DNA of 64,000 nucleotides from UBA6623 sp965217195 (GTDB taxonomy: Bacteria > Acidobacteriota > Terriglobia > Bryobacterales > UBA6623): the NCBI GenBank assembly GCA_965217195.1, contig CBDCHL010000004.1, forward strand, positions 620,001-684,000. The letters are read 5' to 3'. The position numbers and the translations under genes were made by a program. The notes beneath the pieces were generated by a model. That model searched no databases. It was not told the DNA's origin and saw nothing but the letters and a program-made list of their open reading frames with translations. Shown here one piece after another: positions 45,195 to 54,087 of the stretch. The number at the start of each line of letters is the position of its first letter. Position 1 is the first letter of the stretch.

Positions 45195-47264
45195 TCAGGG
45201 AAGAGCGAACAGGAAGATCGTCGGCGCCCCAGGGTTTTCATCAATCCAGAAGGGAGAAGGCCGTCCCGACGCCACCCCTACGTACTGCTTGCCGTCTAGC
45301 TGGTACGTAACGATGCCGCCGCCGATCGGGCCTCCGGTATTGAACCGATAGAGTACATCGCCGGACTCGGCGTCGAGAACGATGAAATCACCGGTGAGTT
45401 CTCCGCTAAAGACGACATTGCCGGAGGTTGTCGTCACCGCGGCCACTATGGGTCGGGGCGACCGGTAACGCCACTCGACTTCTCCGGTAGCAGCGTCGAT
45501 GGCCGTCAGCCAGCCTTGCGAAGTCTCGGCGAATTCGAAGGTGCCGCCTAAGTACTCCTTGCCCGGTATATGTCGAACTGTCTCCGCGGCCCAGAAAGTG
45601 GTGCACCAGTCCACTGCCCCGACGTAGAGTCGATTGGTGCGGGGATTGAACGCCGGTCCGTTCCACTCAACACCGCCGTTAACACCGGGACAGGTGAAGA
45701 TACCCTTCGTTGTGACAGCTACATCCGCGTTCTTGAGCGTGGTAACCGGTGTTTCATAGAGGATCTCTCGAGCGTTCCGGTCAATGGTTCGTAACACACC
45801 GTCTTTCCCGACGGTGGCAACAAGACTGCTTTCCCGGCCGTTGATGACGGTCTGGAAGAGCGGGCTCACCTGAGTGAGGTCCCAGTCGTGGGAGTCATTA
45901 GGAACCAGTTGCTTATACCAGCGAAGCTCACCGGTCCGAATGTCAAGAGCGACCAGCGAATTGGTGTAGAGATTGTCACCGGGTCTCAGCTCGGCGGCGA
46001 GGTCCGGCGCCGGATTGGTGACCGCAACGTATAGTTCCTCTTTCTCAGGGTCGAAGGAAAAAGGTGTCCAGACGGCGCCTCCACCCACTTTAATGCCGGC
46101 CGCGTGCTGCCAGTTTTCAGATCCCGGCTCGTCGGCGCCGGGCACGGTCTTGAACTTCCAGACCTGCGATCCGTCGGAAAGCCGGAAGGCCCCCACCCAG
46201 CCGGAAATGGCGTTCTCGCTACCAGCCGGACCAATCAGGATCAGGTCTTTGTAGATCAGCGGCGCCATGGTGAAGGTCTCACCAAGCGCCGGGTTTGCCA
46301 CCTTCCTGGCCCAGATCAGCCCTCCCGTTTGCGCATTCAGCGCGAGGAGGTATCCGTCCGAGGTTCCCCGCACGACCCGCCCATCCTTGATTGCAACCCC
46401 CCGGTTGTTGAGCCAGACTTCTCGGTCTTTCGGTTCCCAGGTGTGGCGCCATTTCGGCCGGCAGTTCGAGGCGTCCAGCGCGACCGTTGTGTGGACCGTA
46501 GTAACGTACATCGTACCGTCGTAGACGACGGGCCCGGTTTGAAAGTTAGCGATCTCGCCGACCTGAAACGCGCAAACCACCTGCAGGCGCTTGGCGTTCG
46601 TCGAGTCGATTTGATCGAGAGCGACAAACCTGGATCCGGAATAGTCATGGGTGTGATAGAGCCAGTCGCGCGTAGAACGGAATGCCGCGTTAAGTTCCTC
46701 TTGACTAGGCCCAGCTCCGTCAGGGGCGCTCGCAGCGGAGCCCTTTATGAAAATGGCTGCGGGTTCGGCCTCGGCTTCCACCTCAGGGCTTCGGAGTTTC
46801 ACCTCCTTGAGCCGCGGAGAGTCTGGCTGAAGGGGCGTCTCGCCCGCGGGATACCCGTTCTGTTGCAGGATGTACGCCAGAATGCGGACGTGCTCGTCGG
46901 TCGACAAAGACTTGGAGCCGCCCGGCGGCATGGTTGTTCTCATAACGAAGAGAAGGTCGTCGACCGTAAACCCGAAAGGACTCCAGGACGCGGCGAAGTC
47001 GGGAAACGCCCAGCTCTTGGTGAAACCAGGCCCGGCGAGAGGTGGCGCAAGTCCACCACCCTTCAGATCGGCACCGTGACAGGCCGCGCACTTCGAAGCG
47101 TACAGTTTCTTGCCGAGCTGCGCTTGTTCTGGCGTGTAAAGTCCAGCCTCCGCCTGCTGCGGACCGCCCACTAGAAGCCCCTGGGGGACGAAAACAAGAC
47201 CAGCCGAGAACCAGCAAAGAAGAGTCCCCGAGCGAAAGACAAATGAAAAACGCTTGTGGCTCAT
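45195..47264 (-). CDS. Cytochrome c-PQQ-dependent dehydrogenase (quinoprotein)
   Basis: A 689-residue exported protein. Signal peptide (LLCWFSAGLVFVPQGLLVGG), an N-terminal cytochrome c domain with haem motif CAACH (59-63) and a likely axial Met in RTTMPPGGS, then an eight-bladed PQQ propeller with W-motifs such as SNCRPKWRHTWEP, TGGLIWARKV, TGELRWYKQLVPNDSHDWD and TGEVEWRYRSP. It probably oxidises an alcohol or aldose in the periplasm and passes electrons through its own haem. The order (cytochrome first) differs from the C-terminal haem of type II alcohol dehydrogenases. Substrate unknown. Confidence 0.87.
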   Translation of the reverse strand: MSHKRFSFVFRSGTLLCWFSAGLVFVPQGLLVGGPQQAEAGLYTPEQAQLGKKLYASKCAACHGADLKGGGLAPPLAGPGFTKSWAFPDFAASWSPFGFTVDDLLFVMRTTMPPGGSKSLSTDEHVRILAYILQQNGYPAGETPLQPDSPRLKEVKLRSPEVEAEAEPAAIFIKGSAASAPDGAGPSQEELNAAFRSTRDWLYHTHDYSGSRFVALDQIDSTNAKRLQVVCAFQVGEIANFQTGPVVYDGTMYVTTVHTTVALDASNCRPKWRHTWEPKDREVWLNNRGVAIKDGRVVRGTSDGYLLALNAQTGGLIWARKVANPALGETFTMAPLIYKDLILIGPAGSENAISGWVGAFRLSDGSQVWKFKTVPGADEPGSENWQHAAGIKVGGGAVWTPFSFDPEKEELYVAVTNPAPDLAAELRPGDNLYTNSLVALDIRTGELRWYKQLVPNDSHDWDLTQVSPLFQTVINGRESSLVATVGKDGVLRTIDRNAREILYETPVTTLKNADVAVTTKGIFTCPGVNGGVEWNGPAFNPRTNRLYVGAVDWCTTFWAAETVRHIPGKEYLGGTFEFAETSQGWLTAIDAATGEVEWRYRSPRPIVAAVTTTSGNVVFSGELTGDFIVLDAESGDVLYRFNTGGPIGGGIVTYQLDGKQYVGVASGRPSPFWIDENPGAPTIFLFALP

Positions 47265-47406
47265 GTCACCTTAACGGGAATTGCCGATTTCGGTCCCGTC
47301 CCGAGTGGATTGTACGCCCTCAGCCCCCGAAACGCAATCATCTCGCCGCATGCAAAAGGCGGGGGTTGGGGTCAACGGACGCCAAGGGCTGGTTTTGTCG
47401 TCTAAC

Positions 47407-47472
47407 GAGACCGATCCGCCGCTCCCAAGGCGATTGCTCAGGTGTCGCAATTTTTAGGCGAAAGGCGACACC
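47407..47472. repeat. Dispersed repeat R2, copy a
   Basis: Contains CGATCCGCCGCTCCC and ends in a hairpin GGTGTCGC / GCGACACC around AATTTTTAGGCGAAAG. It matches 53481-53542 in the same orientation. Confidence 0.7.
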
Positions 47473-47966
47473 TGGTACGCCAGGCGCTGATTTGGCCGGT
47501 GGCGGCGATGCGGCGGGCCCGAACACCCTATAGACGTGGCCCCAGTTCGGGCACTACGGGGCGGGATTCAGATGCAAGTTTTCCCGTACTGTTTGACGTG
47601 ACAACGCAGCTTGTCAAGATACCATCGCCGCCTCAGCCGCGAGACCCATCGTCAGGTAAGTTCATTGCTCGGAACGGCGATCACACGCCCCAGATCTAAC
47701 TGTCAGATCTTTCTTGAAACACTCCGGGGGTGATCCACTTGGGCAGTTGAGGCTGCCGAGCAGCTCTGCCACAACCCCGTTTCGGGGACGCGAACTCATC
47801 TTCGGGATTGCGAGGCTGCACTGTAAACGCTGGCCGACAAGGGCGGATCCATCTGCGCTTCGAGGTTTTCCGAGGGGACGGCTTGTCTCGGATTGCCGAC
47901 CACACAGAAAAGTGCATCCGCGATCGAGTTAAGTCTTTTTGGTGGAATCAGTTAGAACGCAAAGTG
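47473..47966. other. Non-coding stretch between repeats
   Basis: About 490 bases between repeats R2 and R4 after the PQQ dehydrogenase. No frame has convincing protein character, and no RNA gene or terminator was recognised. Confidence 0.4.
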
Positions 47967-48004
47967 GCGGATTTCTCATGCGAACCGGATATCCCGACAG
48001 TAAT
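47967..48004. repeat. Dispersed repeat R4, copy b
   Basis: Second copy of 33212-33251, with GATATCCCGACAGTAATC conserved. It lies 34 bp from repeat R5 copy b. Confidence 0.6.
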
Positions 48005-48038
48005 CCGCGAACGGGCCCTATGTGACTCGTTTTGAGGG

Positions 48039-48079
48039 GCTTAGTCCTACTTGCGGTCGCGGAACTTCTTGTGCCAGTT
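48039..48079. repeat. Dispersed repeat R5, copy b
   Basis: Second copy of 44897-44937. On the reverse strand it encodes the end of a 66-residue frame (48047-48247, ending IENWHKKFRDRK) that may be a gene remnant. Confidence 0.5.
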
Positions 48080-48245
48080 CTCAATGATTCCGTGGCGGGC
48101 TCCTTCGCGGCCGAGGCGGATGAATGTGCGCTGCGATATTGCAGACGGTGGCTCGCGGGGGGAGTGGCGCTCGAACCAGCGACGCAAATCAACGCACTCG
48201 CAGAAGCCTGTCCCATCAGAACGAGAGGTCCGCGAGAATGAACCC

Positions 48246-48671
48246 ATGACCGACAGTTCTCAAGAAGAAAGACTCAAAACCGCAAGAGTGGCGCGGCTGG
48301 CTACGCGAGACGCAGAAGGGCGCCCGCACCTCGTGCCGGTCTGCTACGCATACAACGGGCGGTGTTTTTACACAGCCGTCGACGGCAAGCCGAAGCGCGC
48401 GTCCGCACGGCCACTCAAGAGGGTGAGGAACATTGAGGCCTGCCCCGAGGTGGCCCTACTTGTCGACGAATACCACGAGGACTGGACGCAACTTTGGTAC
48501 ATCCTCGTGCGCGGAAAAGCAAAGCTCATTTCCAGCGGCCGGGAGCACTCCGAAGCCTTGCGCCTCCTTCGCGAAAAGTACTCGCACTACGCTTCCTCTC
48601 AGCTTTTACATGACGAGGCTCCCGTCATCCAGATCCTTCCTGTTAAGATCACGTCCTGGGGAAGGCTTTAA
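48246..48671 (+). CDS. F420-dependent PPOX-class oxidoreductase (TIGR03668-like)
   Basis: 141 residues from the ATG at 48246, a split-barrel flavin/F420-binding protein. The opening RLKTARVARLATRDAEGRPH and the middle VPVCYAYNGRCFYTAVDGKP match the F420-binding PPOX subfamily, with YILVRGKAKLI and HYASSQLLH later. The F420 assignment is supported by the following LLM, cofG and cofH genes. Pyridoxamine phosphate oxidase activity itself is unlikely. The substrate is unknown. Confidence 0.8.
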   Translation: MTDSSQEERLKTARVARLATRDAEGRPHLVPVCYAYNGRCFYTAVDGKPKRASARPLKRVRNIEACPEVALLVDEYHEDWTQLWYILVRGKAKLISSGREHSEALRLLREKYSHYASSQLLHDEAPVIQILPVKITSWGRL

Positions 48672-48719
48672 AGGCATTCCACCATAACCTGGCACAGCCG
48701 GCTTCCAAGGAGTACTCAA

Positions 48720-49637
48720 ATGAGAATCGGTTTCGGTCTCCCTTCCATGGGTGATATCGCCGGTCGCGATGCGGTGATCAAGGCCGCACAACGAGCCGAG
48801 GAGCTCGATTATGACAGCGTATGGGTCGTCGAACGGCTCCTTTATCCGGTCGAGCCCCAGACGCCCTATCCGGCAACGCCGGACGGCTCTTTGCCGGAGA
48901 CCTACAAGCGGGTCCTCGACCCGGTCGAGACCTTCACCTTTGCCGCCGCTCACACCCAAAAGATCGCCCTGGGTACCAGCGTGCTCGACATGCCCTACTA
49001 CAACCCGGTCATGCTGGCGCGCCGCTTGACGAGCCTCGACATCCTGTCCGAGGGGCGGCTGCGCGTCGGCCTGGGACTCGGTTGGTCGAAAGACGAATAC
49101 GACGCAGCCGGAGCCACATTCAAGCAACGCGGGGAGCGCGCCAACGAGTTTCTCCAGGTGCTCAAGGCCATCTGGACCACCGACCCGGTCGAGTTTCACG
49201 GCAAGTTTTTCGAGTTGCCAAAATCGATCATCCAGCCTAAACCAGTGCAAAAACCTCATCCTCCGATTTATTTGGGCGCTTTCGTGCCGGCGGCGCTGAA
49301 ACGCGTGGCCAAATATGGGGATGGCTGGAATCCGGTCGTTTTCTCAGCGGACCGGATCAGCGAGATGTTCACCAACGTTCAGGAAATGGCCAAAGCCGAA
49401 GGACGCGACCCTTCGGGGCTTCAGCTTGTGATTCGGGCTAATCTGGAGGTGAGTGACGAACCGCTCGGCAAAGACCGTTTTCCGTTCAGCGGCTCTGTAG
49501 ACCAGATCAAGGACGACATCAAGGCTTGTCGAGATATCGGCGCCGACGAGCTGTTTTTTGACCCGATTTTCTCGCCCGATGCGAAGTCGCTGGAAGGCTT
49601 TTTGAATCGCATGGAGCAAATGCGCGAACTGGTTTAG
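48720..49637 (+). CDS. LLM-class F420-dependent oxidoreductase
   Basis: A 305-residue luciferase-like TIM-barrel protein. Start MRIGFGLPSMG, then AEELDYDSVWVVER, TQKIALGTSVLDMPYYNPVM, SLDILSEGRLRVGLGLGWSK and the KPVQKPHPPIYLG motif are typical of F420-using LLM enzymes. AAGGAGT lies 6 nt before the ATG. It sits between the PPOX protein and cofG, so cofactor F420 is the probable hydride carrier. Substrate unknown. Confidence 0.88.
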   Translation: MRIGFGLPSMGDIAGRDAVIKAAQRAEELDYDSVWVVERLLYPVEPQTPYPATPDGSLPETYKRVLDPVETFTFAAAHTQKIALGTSVLDMPYYNPVMLARRLTSLDILSEGRLRVGLGLGWSKDEYDAAGATFKQRGERANEFLQVLKAIWTTDPVEFHGKFFELPKSIIQPKPVQKPHPPIYLGAFVPAALKRVAKYGDGWNPVVFSADRISEMFTNVQEMAKAEGRDPSGLQLVIRANLEVSDEPLGKDRFPFSGSVDQIKDDIKACRDIGADELFFDPIFSPDAKSLEGFLNRMEQMRELV

Positions 49638-49727
49638 CTTTCGTGAGCCAAAGCGCTCGAGGCTTCGCCGAGGCGGTACGCGAATTGGTTGATTGACCCC
49701 TGGGCTGGTCGGCCGATTCTTAATCCC

Positions 49728-50867
49728 ATGATTGCGTCAGGCACGATCGGCCGAGTGGAAGCCGAAGCGCTGCTGGAAGCGACCGGCGCCGAACTCGACG
49801 CGCTCTTCAAAGCGGCTCGCGAGGTGCGTGAGGCCCGCACCGACCGAACAATCACGTACTCCCGCAAGGTTTTCTTGCCGCTCACGAATCTGTGCAGAGA
49901 CCAGTGTGGTTACTGTGTTTTTGCCCGCCACGTCTCGGACACCCGGGCCCATACCATGACGCCCGAAGAGGTCGTCGCCGTCACCCGAGCCGGAAGGCAA
50001 GCCGACTGCAAAGAGGCGCTGTTCAGTCTTGGGGAAAGGCCTGAGCTTCGCTATCCGGAGCATCGCGCTTGGCTCGGGTCGCGGGGCTACCAGACAACTC
50101 TGGAATACCTTCGTGACATGTGCCGGCTTGTTCTCGACGAGACGGGCTTGCTGCCGCATGCCAACCCAGGCACGCTGACCGAAGACGAAATTGCCATGTT
50201 GAAACCCTTCAACGTCAGCATGGGCATGATGTTGGAGTCGATAAGCGAGCGGCTCCTGGAACGGGGGCACGCTCACGACGGCTGCCCCGACAAAGTGCCC
50301 GCGGCTCGGCTTGCTACGCTGGAAGCCGCTGGCAAACACCAAGTCCCTTTCACCACGGGAATTCTCATCGGAATTGGCGAGACGCGGCAGGAAAGAGTTG
50401 ATGCGCTGCTGGCGATTCAGGAAATTCACGAGCGATACGGTCAAATCCAGGAAGTGATCGTTCAAAATTTTCGAGCCAAACCCGAGACCCGCTTTGCTGA
50501 TCGGCCCGAGCCTGACGCCCTGGAAGTGGCCCGAACCGCGGCTGTCGCCCGGCTGCTGTTCGGCCCCGAGATCAACGTCCAGGTTCCGCCCAACCTCACG
50601 CCCGACGCCCACGAGTTGTTTCTTGAGGCCGGCATCAACGATTGGGGAGGCATCTCACCGGTAACGCGGGATTACATCAACCCGGAAAAGCCGTGGCCCC
50701 ACCTCCGGCAACTCCGTTCAACGACCGCGAGCGCCGGTTTCGTTCTTCGCGAACGCTTGGCCGTCTACCCGGAGTTTATCCAATGGCTCCACGGCCCGCT
50801 GCTGGAACGAGCGCGATCATTCGTCGGCGAGGACGGACTCGTTCTTCCATCCAAGGAGGTCTGGTGA
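49728..50867 (+). CDS. cofG: FO synthase subunit 1 (radical SAM)
   Basis: With CofH, converts the tyrosine/diaminouracil-derived intermediate to FO, the deazaflavin core of F420. About 379 residues. Radical SAM motif CRDQCGYC (C-x3-C-x2-C, near residue 50) in RKVFLPLTNLCRDQCGYC; CofG-typical KEALFSLGERPE and LLPHANPGTL; the end region INDWGGISPVTRDYINPEKP. The ATG at 49728 is chosen; TTG at 49689 would extend it by 13 residues. Its stop overlaps the cofH GTG (GTGA). Confidence 0.93.
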   Translation: MIASGTIGRVEAEALLEATGAELDALFKAAREVREARTDRTITYSRKVFLPLTNLCRDQCGYCVFARHVSDTRAHTMTPEEVVAVTRAGRQADCKEALFSLGERPELRYPEHRAWLGSRGYQTTLEYLRDMCRLVLDETGLLPHANPGTLTEDEIAMLKPFNVSMGMMLESISERLLERGHAHDGCPDKVPAARLATLEAAGKHQVPFTTGILIGIGETRQERVDALLAIQEIHERYGQIQEVIVQNFRAKPETRFADRPEPDALEVARTAAVARLLFGPEINVQVPPNLTPDAHELFLEAGINDWGGISPVTRDYINPEKPWPHLRQLRSTTASAGFVLRERLAVYPEFIQWLHGPLLERARSFVGEDGLVLPSKEVW

Positions 50868-52114
50868 CGATTTCGGCAATTCTCGATAAGGCTCTTGCGG
50901 GCCGGGAATTAACGGTCGAAGAAGGTGAACTCCTGTTTTCAGCGCAGGGGTCCGAGCTGCAAGACCTGGTCGCCGCCGCCGATGAAGTTCGCCGCAGCCG
51001 TGTCGGGGACCGCGTCACTTATGTGGTCAACCGCAACATCAACTTCACCAACGTTTGCGTCAAGCGGTGCGGGTTCTGCGCCTTCAGCCGCGGGCATCGG
51101 GCCGAGGAGGGCTATTTCCTGCCAATCGACGAAGTTGTCCGCCGCGCCCGGGAGGCCTGGGATCTTGGTGCAAGCGAAGTATGCCTCCAAGCCGGCTTGC
51201 CTCCGAAAATGAACGGCTCATACTACGTTGATCTTTGCCGTTCGGTGAAAGAGGCGGTGCCGGGCATCCACATCCACGGTTTCTCTCCGGAAGAAGTGCT
51301 TTACGGAGCCGAACTCTCCAATTCGACAATCGAAGCCTATTTGGAAAGGCTCAAGGAAGCGGGTGTCGGCTCGCTCCCCGGAACTTCCGCCGAGATTCTG
51401 GATGACGAGGTGCGCGAAATCATCTCTCCCGGACGCATTTCCACCCTCGAATGGGTGCATGTCATCACTGCGGCTCATCGCCTCGGCATTCCGACGACCA
51501 GCACGGTGATGTACGGACACATTGAGACACCGCGGCATCGGGCGCGGCACTTGGCTCTTCTCCGCGACATCCAGAAAGAGACCGGCGGAATCACCGAGTT
51601 TGTCCCGCTGAGTTTTATTCACAGTGAAGCCCCTATGTCCCTCAAAGGATTGATTCCCGGCCTGCGGGCGGGGCCCTCCGTCGAGGATGTGCTCCGGATG
51701 TATGCAGTTTCGCGCCTGATGCTCCATGGGTGGATCCACAACATTCAGTTATCGTGGGTCAAGCAGGGCCTTGAACTTGCCCGGCGTTGTCTCGATGCGG
51801 GCGCAAACGATTTCGGCGGGACGCTCATCAACGAGAGCATTTCGACGGCCGCTGGCGCACGGCACGGCCAATTGCTGCGCCCGTCGAAAATTCGCGGTCT
51901 GATACGCGAAGCTGGCCGCCTGCCGGCCGAGCGCTCAACGACCTACCAGATCCTGCGAACGTTCGAGAGCGAGCCTGACGAGCTTGAAATTCTCGATCGC
52001 GTGGCGGACGCCAAGGGGCGCTTCGGCTCTTATCACCAACTGGTCAGCTCTGGGCAATTTCGTTTCCGGCAGATCGGGGTGAAGGACTCGAACGGGTCCC
52101 AAGGTGTTTCTTAG
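50864..52114 (+). CDS. cofH: FO synthase subunit 2 (radical SAM)
   Basis: Transfers the 4-hydroxybenzyl-derived unit from tyrosine to the ribityl-diaminouracil in FO synthesis. 416 residues from the GTG at 50864, preceded by AAGGAGG. Radical SAM cluster CVKRCGFC in NFTNVCVKRCGFCAFSR, then EVCLQAGLPPKMNGSYYVDL, and GTSAEILDDEVREIISPGR. The start overlaps cofG by 4 bp, so the pair is coupled. cofC, cofD and cofE are not in the window, so the element adds only the FO step or depends on host genes. Confidence 0.94.
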   Translation: MTISAILDKALAGRELTVEEGELLFSAQGSELQDLVAAADEVRRSRVGDRVTYVVNRNINFTNVCVKRCGFCAFSRGHRAEEGYFLPIDEVVRRAREAWDLGASEVCLQAGLPPKMNGSYYVDLCRSVKEAVPGIHIHGFSPEEVLYGAELSNSTIEAYLERLKEAGVGSLPGTSAEILDDEVREIISPGRISTLEWVHVITAAHRLGIPTTSTVMYGHIETPRHRARHLALLRDIQKETGGITEFVPLSFIHSEAPMSLKGLIPGLRAGPSVEDVLRMYAVSRLMLHGWIHNIQLSWVKQGLELARRCLDAGANDFGGTLINESISTAAGARHGQLLRPSKIRGLIREAGRLPAERSTTYQILRTFESEPDELEILDRVADAKGRFGSYHQLVSSGQFRFRQIGVKDSNGSQGVS

Positions 52115-52265
52115 TAGGGAGTTGTGTCTAAGGTTCGCAGCTCGTGGCGTTTACGGTATTCGTAAATCCAGAGGATGAAGGCCTCGGTCAGAAACACTTT
52201 GTCGGAGTCGCTCAGTGTGTCGAGTTCAAGAACGACGTTCTGGTCGAGCAAAATGCTGCGGGTGC
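52111..52265 (-). pseudogene. C-terminal fragment of a HerA/DUF87-like ATPase (tentative)
   Basis: On the reverse strand about 45 residues read ILLDQNVVLELDTLSDSDKV, FLTEAFILWIYEYRKRHELR and stop at 52111. This pattern resembles the end of the ATPase core of HerA/VirB4-like proteins (LELDSLSDSDK...LLWL-EYR). Nothing upstream continues it; the LLM gene begins on the other strand at 52317. Probably a remnant. Confidence 0.35.
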
Positions 52266-52316
52266 GGCAGGGGCTTTAGGCGGTAAGGTAGATTTCAGGA
52301 ACGGGGAGGAACGAGC

Positions 52317-53153
52317 ATGGATGTCGGGGTTTTCATCTTTGCGACCGACTACAGCATCCAGATGGACGATCTGGCTTCGGAGTTGGAGGCGCGGGGCTTC
52401 GAGTCCCTGTTCCTGCCTGAGCACACTCACATTCCGACCAGCCGGAAGTCGGCCTGGTCCGGCGGCCCGGAGTTGCCTAGGGAGTACTGGCACACCTACG
52501 ACCCGTTCGTAGCCCTGTCGTTCGCCGCCAACGTGACGACCAAGCTCAAGCTCGGCACCGGCATCTGCCTGCTGCCGCAGCGCGACACGTTCTCGACCGC
52601 CAAGTCGGTGGCCAGCCTCGACATGATGTCCGGAGGCCGCTTCGTGTTCGGGCTCGGCGGCGGCTGGAACGTAGAGGAGATGGAACACCACGGCGTGCAG
52701 TACAAGACCCGCTTCAAGCTGATGCGCGAGCGGGTATTGGCGATGAAGCAGCTGTGGACCCAGGACGAGGCGAGCTACAAGGGCGAAATGATCGAATTCG
52801 AGCCGGTCTGGGCTTGGCCGAAGCCAGTGCAGAAGCCGCACCCGCCGATCCTGATGGGCGGCGAATCCGACTACACCCTGAACCGGGTGGTCGAGTATTG
52901 CGACGGCTGGATCCCGCGCGCAGGCCCCAGTTTCGACCCAGTTGACGGCATGACCCGGATGCACCAGGCAGCCGAGAAGGCAGGCCGCGATCCGGCCACC
53001 CTCGGCATGTCGTTGTTCCGGGCGCCGCCAGAGAAGCAGAAGCTACAGGCCTATGCTGCTGCCGGCGTCCAGCGGTCACTGCTGCAGCTGCCCTCGGCAG
53101 GCCGCGACACGGTGCTGAAGCTGCTCGACGAGTATGCGCCACTGCTGAGCTAA
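52317..53153 (+). CDS. LLM-class F420-dependent oxidoreductase (TIGR03619-like)
   Basis: A 278-residue luciferase-like protein from the ATG at 52317 (GGGGAGGA upstream). Motifs: YSIQMDDLASELEARGFESL, LKLGTGICLLPQRDTFSTAK, SLDMMSGGRFVFGLGGGWNV and KPVQKPHPPILMGG. It is distinct from the LLM gene at 48720. Codons are strongly C/G-ending (CTG, AAG, GGC), more so than neighbours, hinting at a different donor such as an actinobacterium. Substrate unknown. Confidence 0.87.
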   Translation: MDVGVFIFATDYSIQMDDLASELEARGFESLFLPEHTHIPTSRKSAWSGGPELPREYWHTYDPFVALSFAANVTTKLKLGTGICLLPQRDTFSTAKSVASLDMMSGGRFVFGLGGGWNVEEMEHHGVQYKTRFKLMRERVLAMKQLWTQDEASYKGEMIEFEPVWAWPKPVQKPHPPILMGGESDYTLNRVVEYCDGWIPRAGPSFDPVDGMTRMHQAAEKAGRDPATLGMSLFRAPPEKQKLQAYAAAGVQRSLLQLPSAGRDTVLKLLDEYAPLLS

Positions 53154-53480
53154 TCCAGCGGTACCCGGCGTTTCGGGACCGACTCCGAGCAATGCTGTCC
53201 CACACTTCCAGCGCTCGTGTTTTCGCCATGGCCTCGGACCGGTCGTCCATGGCCGAGCCGACGGCTAATCATTTGGCCGATCACGATTGGGACATTTTAG
53301 TGTTGTCAGGATTCCTGGTGATAACAATCGATGTCACTCGCTATCGGTCGGAGCCCGACCCACACGCTTGATTTCGGGCTGGATTCCGCCGTCCGGCGAG
53401 CTGCTGAGTGGACTCAGGAAGCCGGTAGGTGGTGGGAAAGATATTTCCCCGACAGCTCTATTCTATCGAGGGACGATCAG
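53154..53480. other. Non-coding stretch
   Basis: No supported gene. A segment near 53303-53330 (GTGTTGTCAGG...GATAACAATCGATG) has partial likeness to sequences near 28166 and 32220, too short to define as a repeat. Confidence 0.3.
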
Positions 53481-53542
53481 GAGAACCGATCCCGTCGAAG
53501 GGGATGCGCTCGCGTGTCGCAGTTTTTAGGCGAAAGGCGACA
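53481..53542. repeat. Dispersed repeat R2, copy b
   Basis: Second copy of 47407-47472: ACCGATCCCG, then GTGTCGCAGTTTTTAGGCGA and AAGGCGACA. The downstream 93 bases to the ssb stop show nothing. Confidence 0.7.
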
Positions 53543-53635
53543 GGCGTGGGTGCTTCTCCAGGACGGCGGTGGGGAGCTATTTGATTCCGCTGAGCCGTTC
53601 TTCTCCCTCGTCCATAGGAGCGGGATTCGTCGCTT

Positions 53636-54028
53636 TCAAAACGGCGTATCGTCATCGCTGACGCCGAGAGCTTCCTTCGTCGCCGCCTTGCCGTTTTGCT
53701 CGTCTCGGCTCAACAGGATCACGTTTTCGGCAATCACTTCGGTCCGGCTACGTTTCTTCCCGCCGTCGTCGGTGTACGTCTTCGCCTGCAGGCGTCCTTC
53801 GACGAACACCTGCTTACCCTTGGTGAGGTACGGACCGAGCTTCTCCGAACGCCAGACGACGATGTTGTGCCAGTCGGTTTGCTGCCTGTAGCCGCCGGTC
53901 GCGGACTTGACCGAGCGGTTGGTTGCGAGCGTGAAATTGCTGACCGTGATCTCGGCGGTTGTCTGTTTGGTTTCGGCGTCGCGACCGATGCGGCCGAGAA
54001 GCTGAACGCGGTTTACGCTGCGGGACAT
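53636..54028 (-). CDS. ssb: Single-stranded DNA-binding protein
   Basis: 130 residues from the ATG at 54028. The OB fold is clear: VNRVQLLGRIGRDAETKQT, FTLATNRSV, TDWHNIVVWRSEKLGPYLTK, GKQVFVEGRLQAKTYTDDGG, VIAENVILLSRD. The C-terminal tail ends DDDTPF, the acidic tip that contacts replication and repair proteins. The frame opens further upstream, but that part is not SSB-like. It lies at the right end of the island, 155 bp from attR, and probably serves element replication. Confidence 0.95.
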   Translation of the reverse strand: MSRSVNRVQLLGRIGRDAETKQTTAEITVSNFTLATNRSVKSATGGYRQQTDWHNIVVWRSEKLGPYLTKGKQVFVEGRLQAKTYTDDGGKKRSRTEVIAENVILLSRDEQNGKAATKEALGVSDDDTPF

Positions 54029-54087
54029 TGAGCGCCTCCGATTCGAGGTGTTGAGCTGGGGGGAGGACGGGGAGCTAAACGGGGGTG

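Noticed and set aside
52212..52964. 250-codon reverse frame opposite the second LLM gene
   Set aside because: Shadow frame with Arg/His/Pro-rich composition; only the short piece at 52111-52265, in a different frame, looks like real remnant protein.
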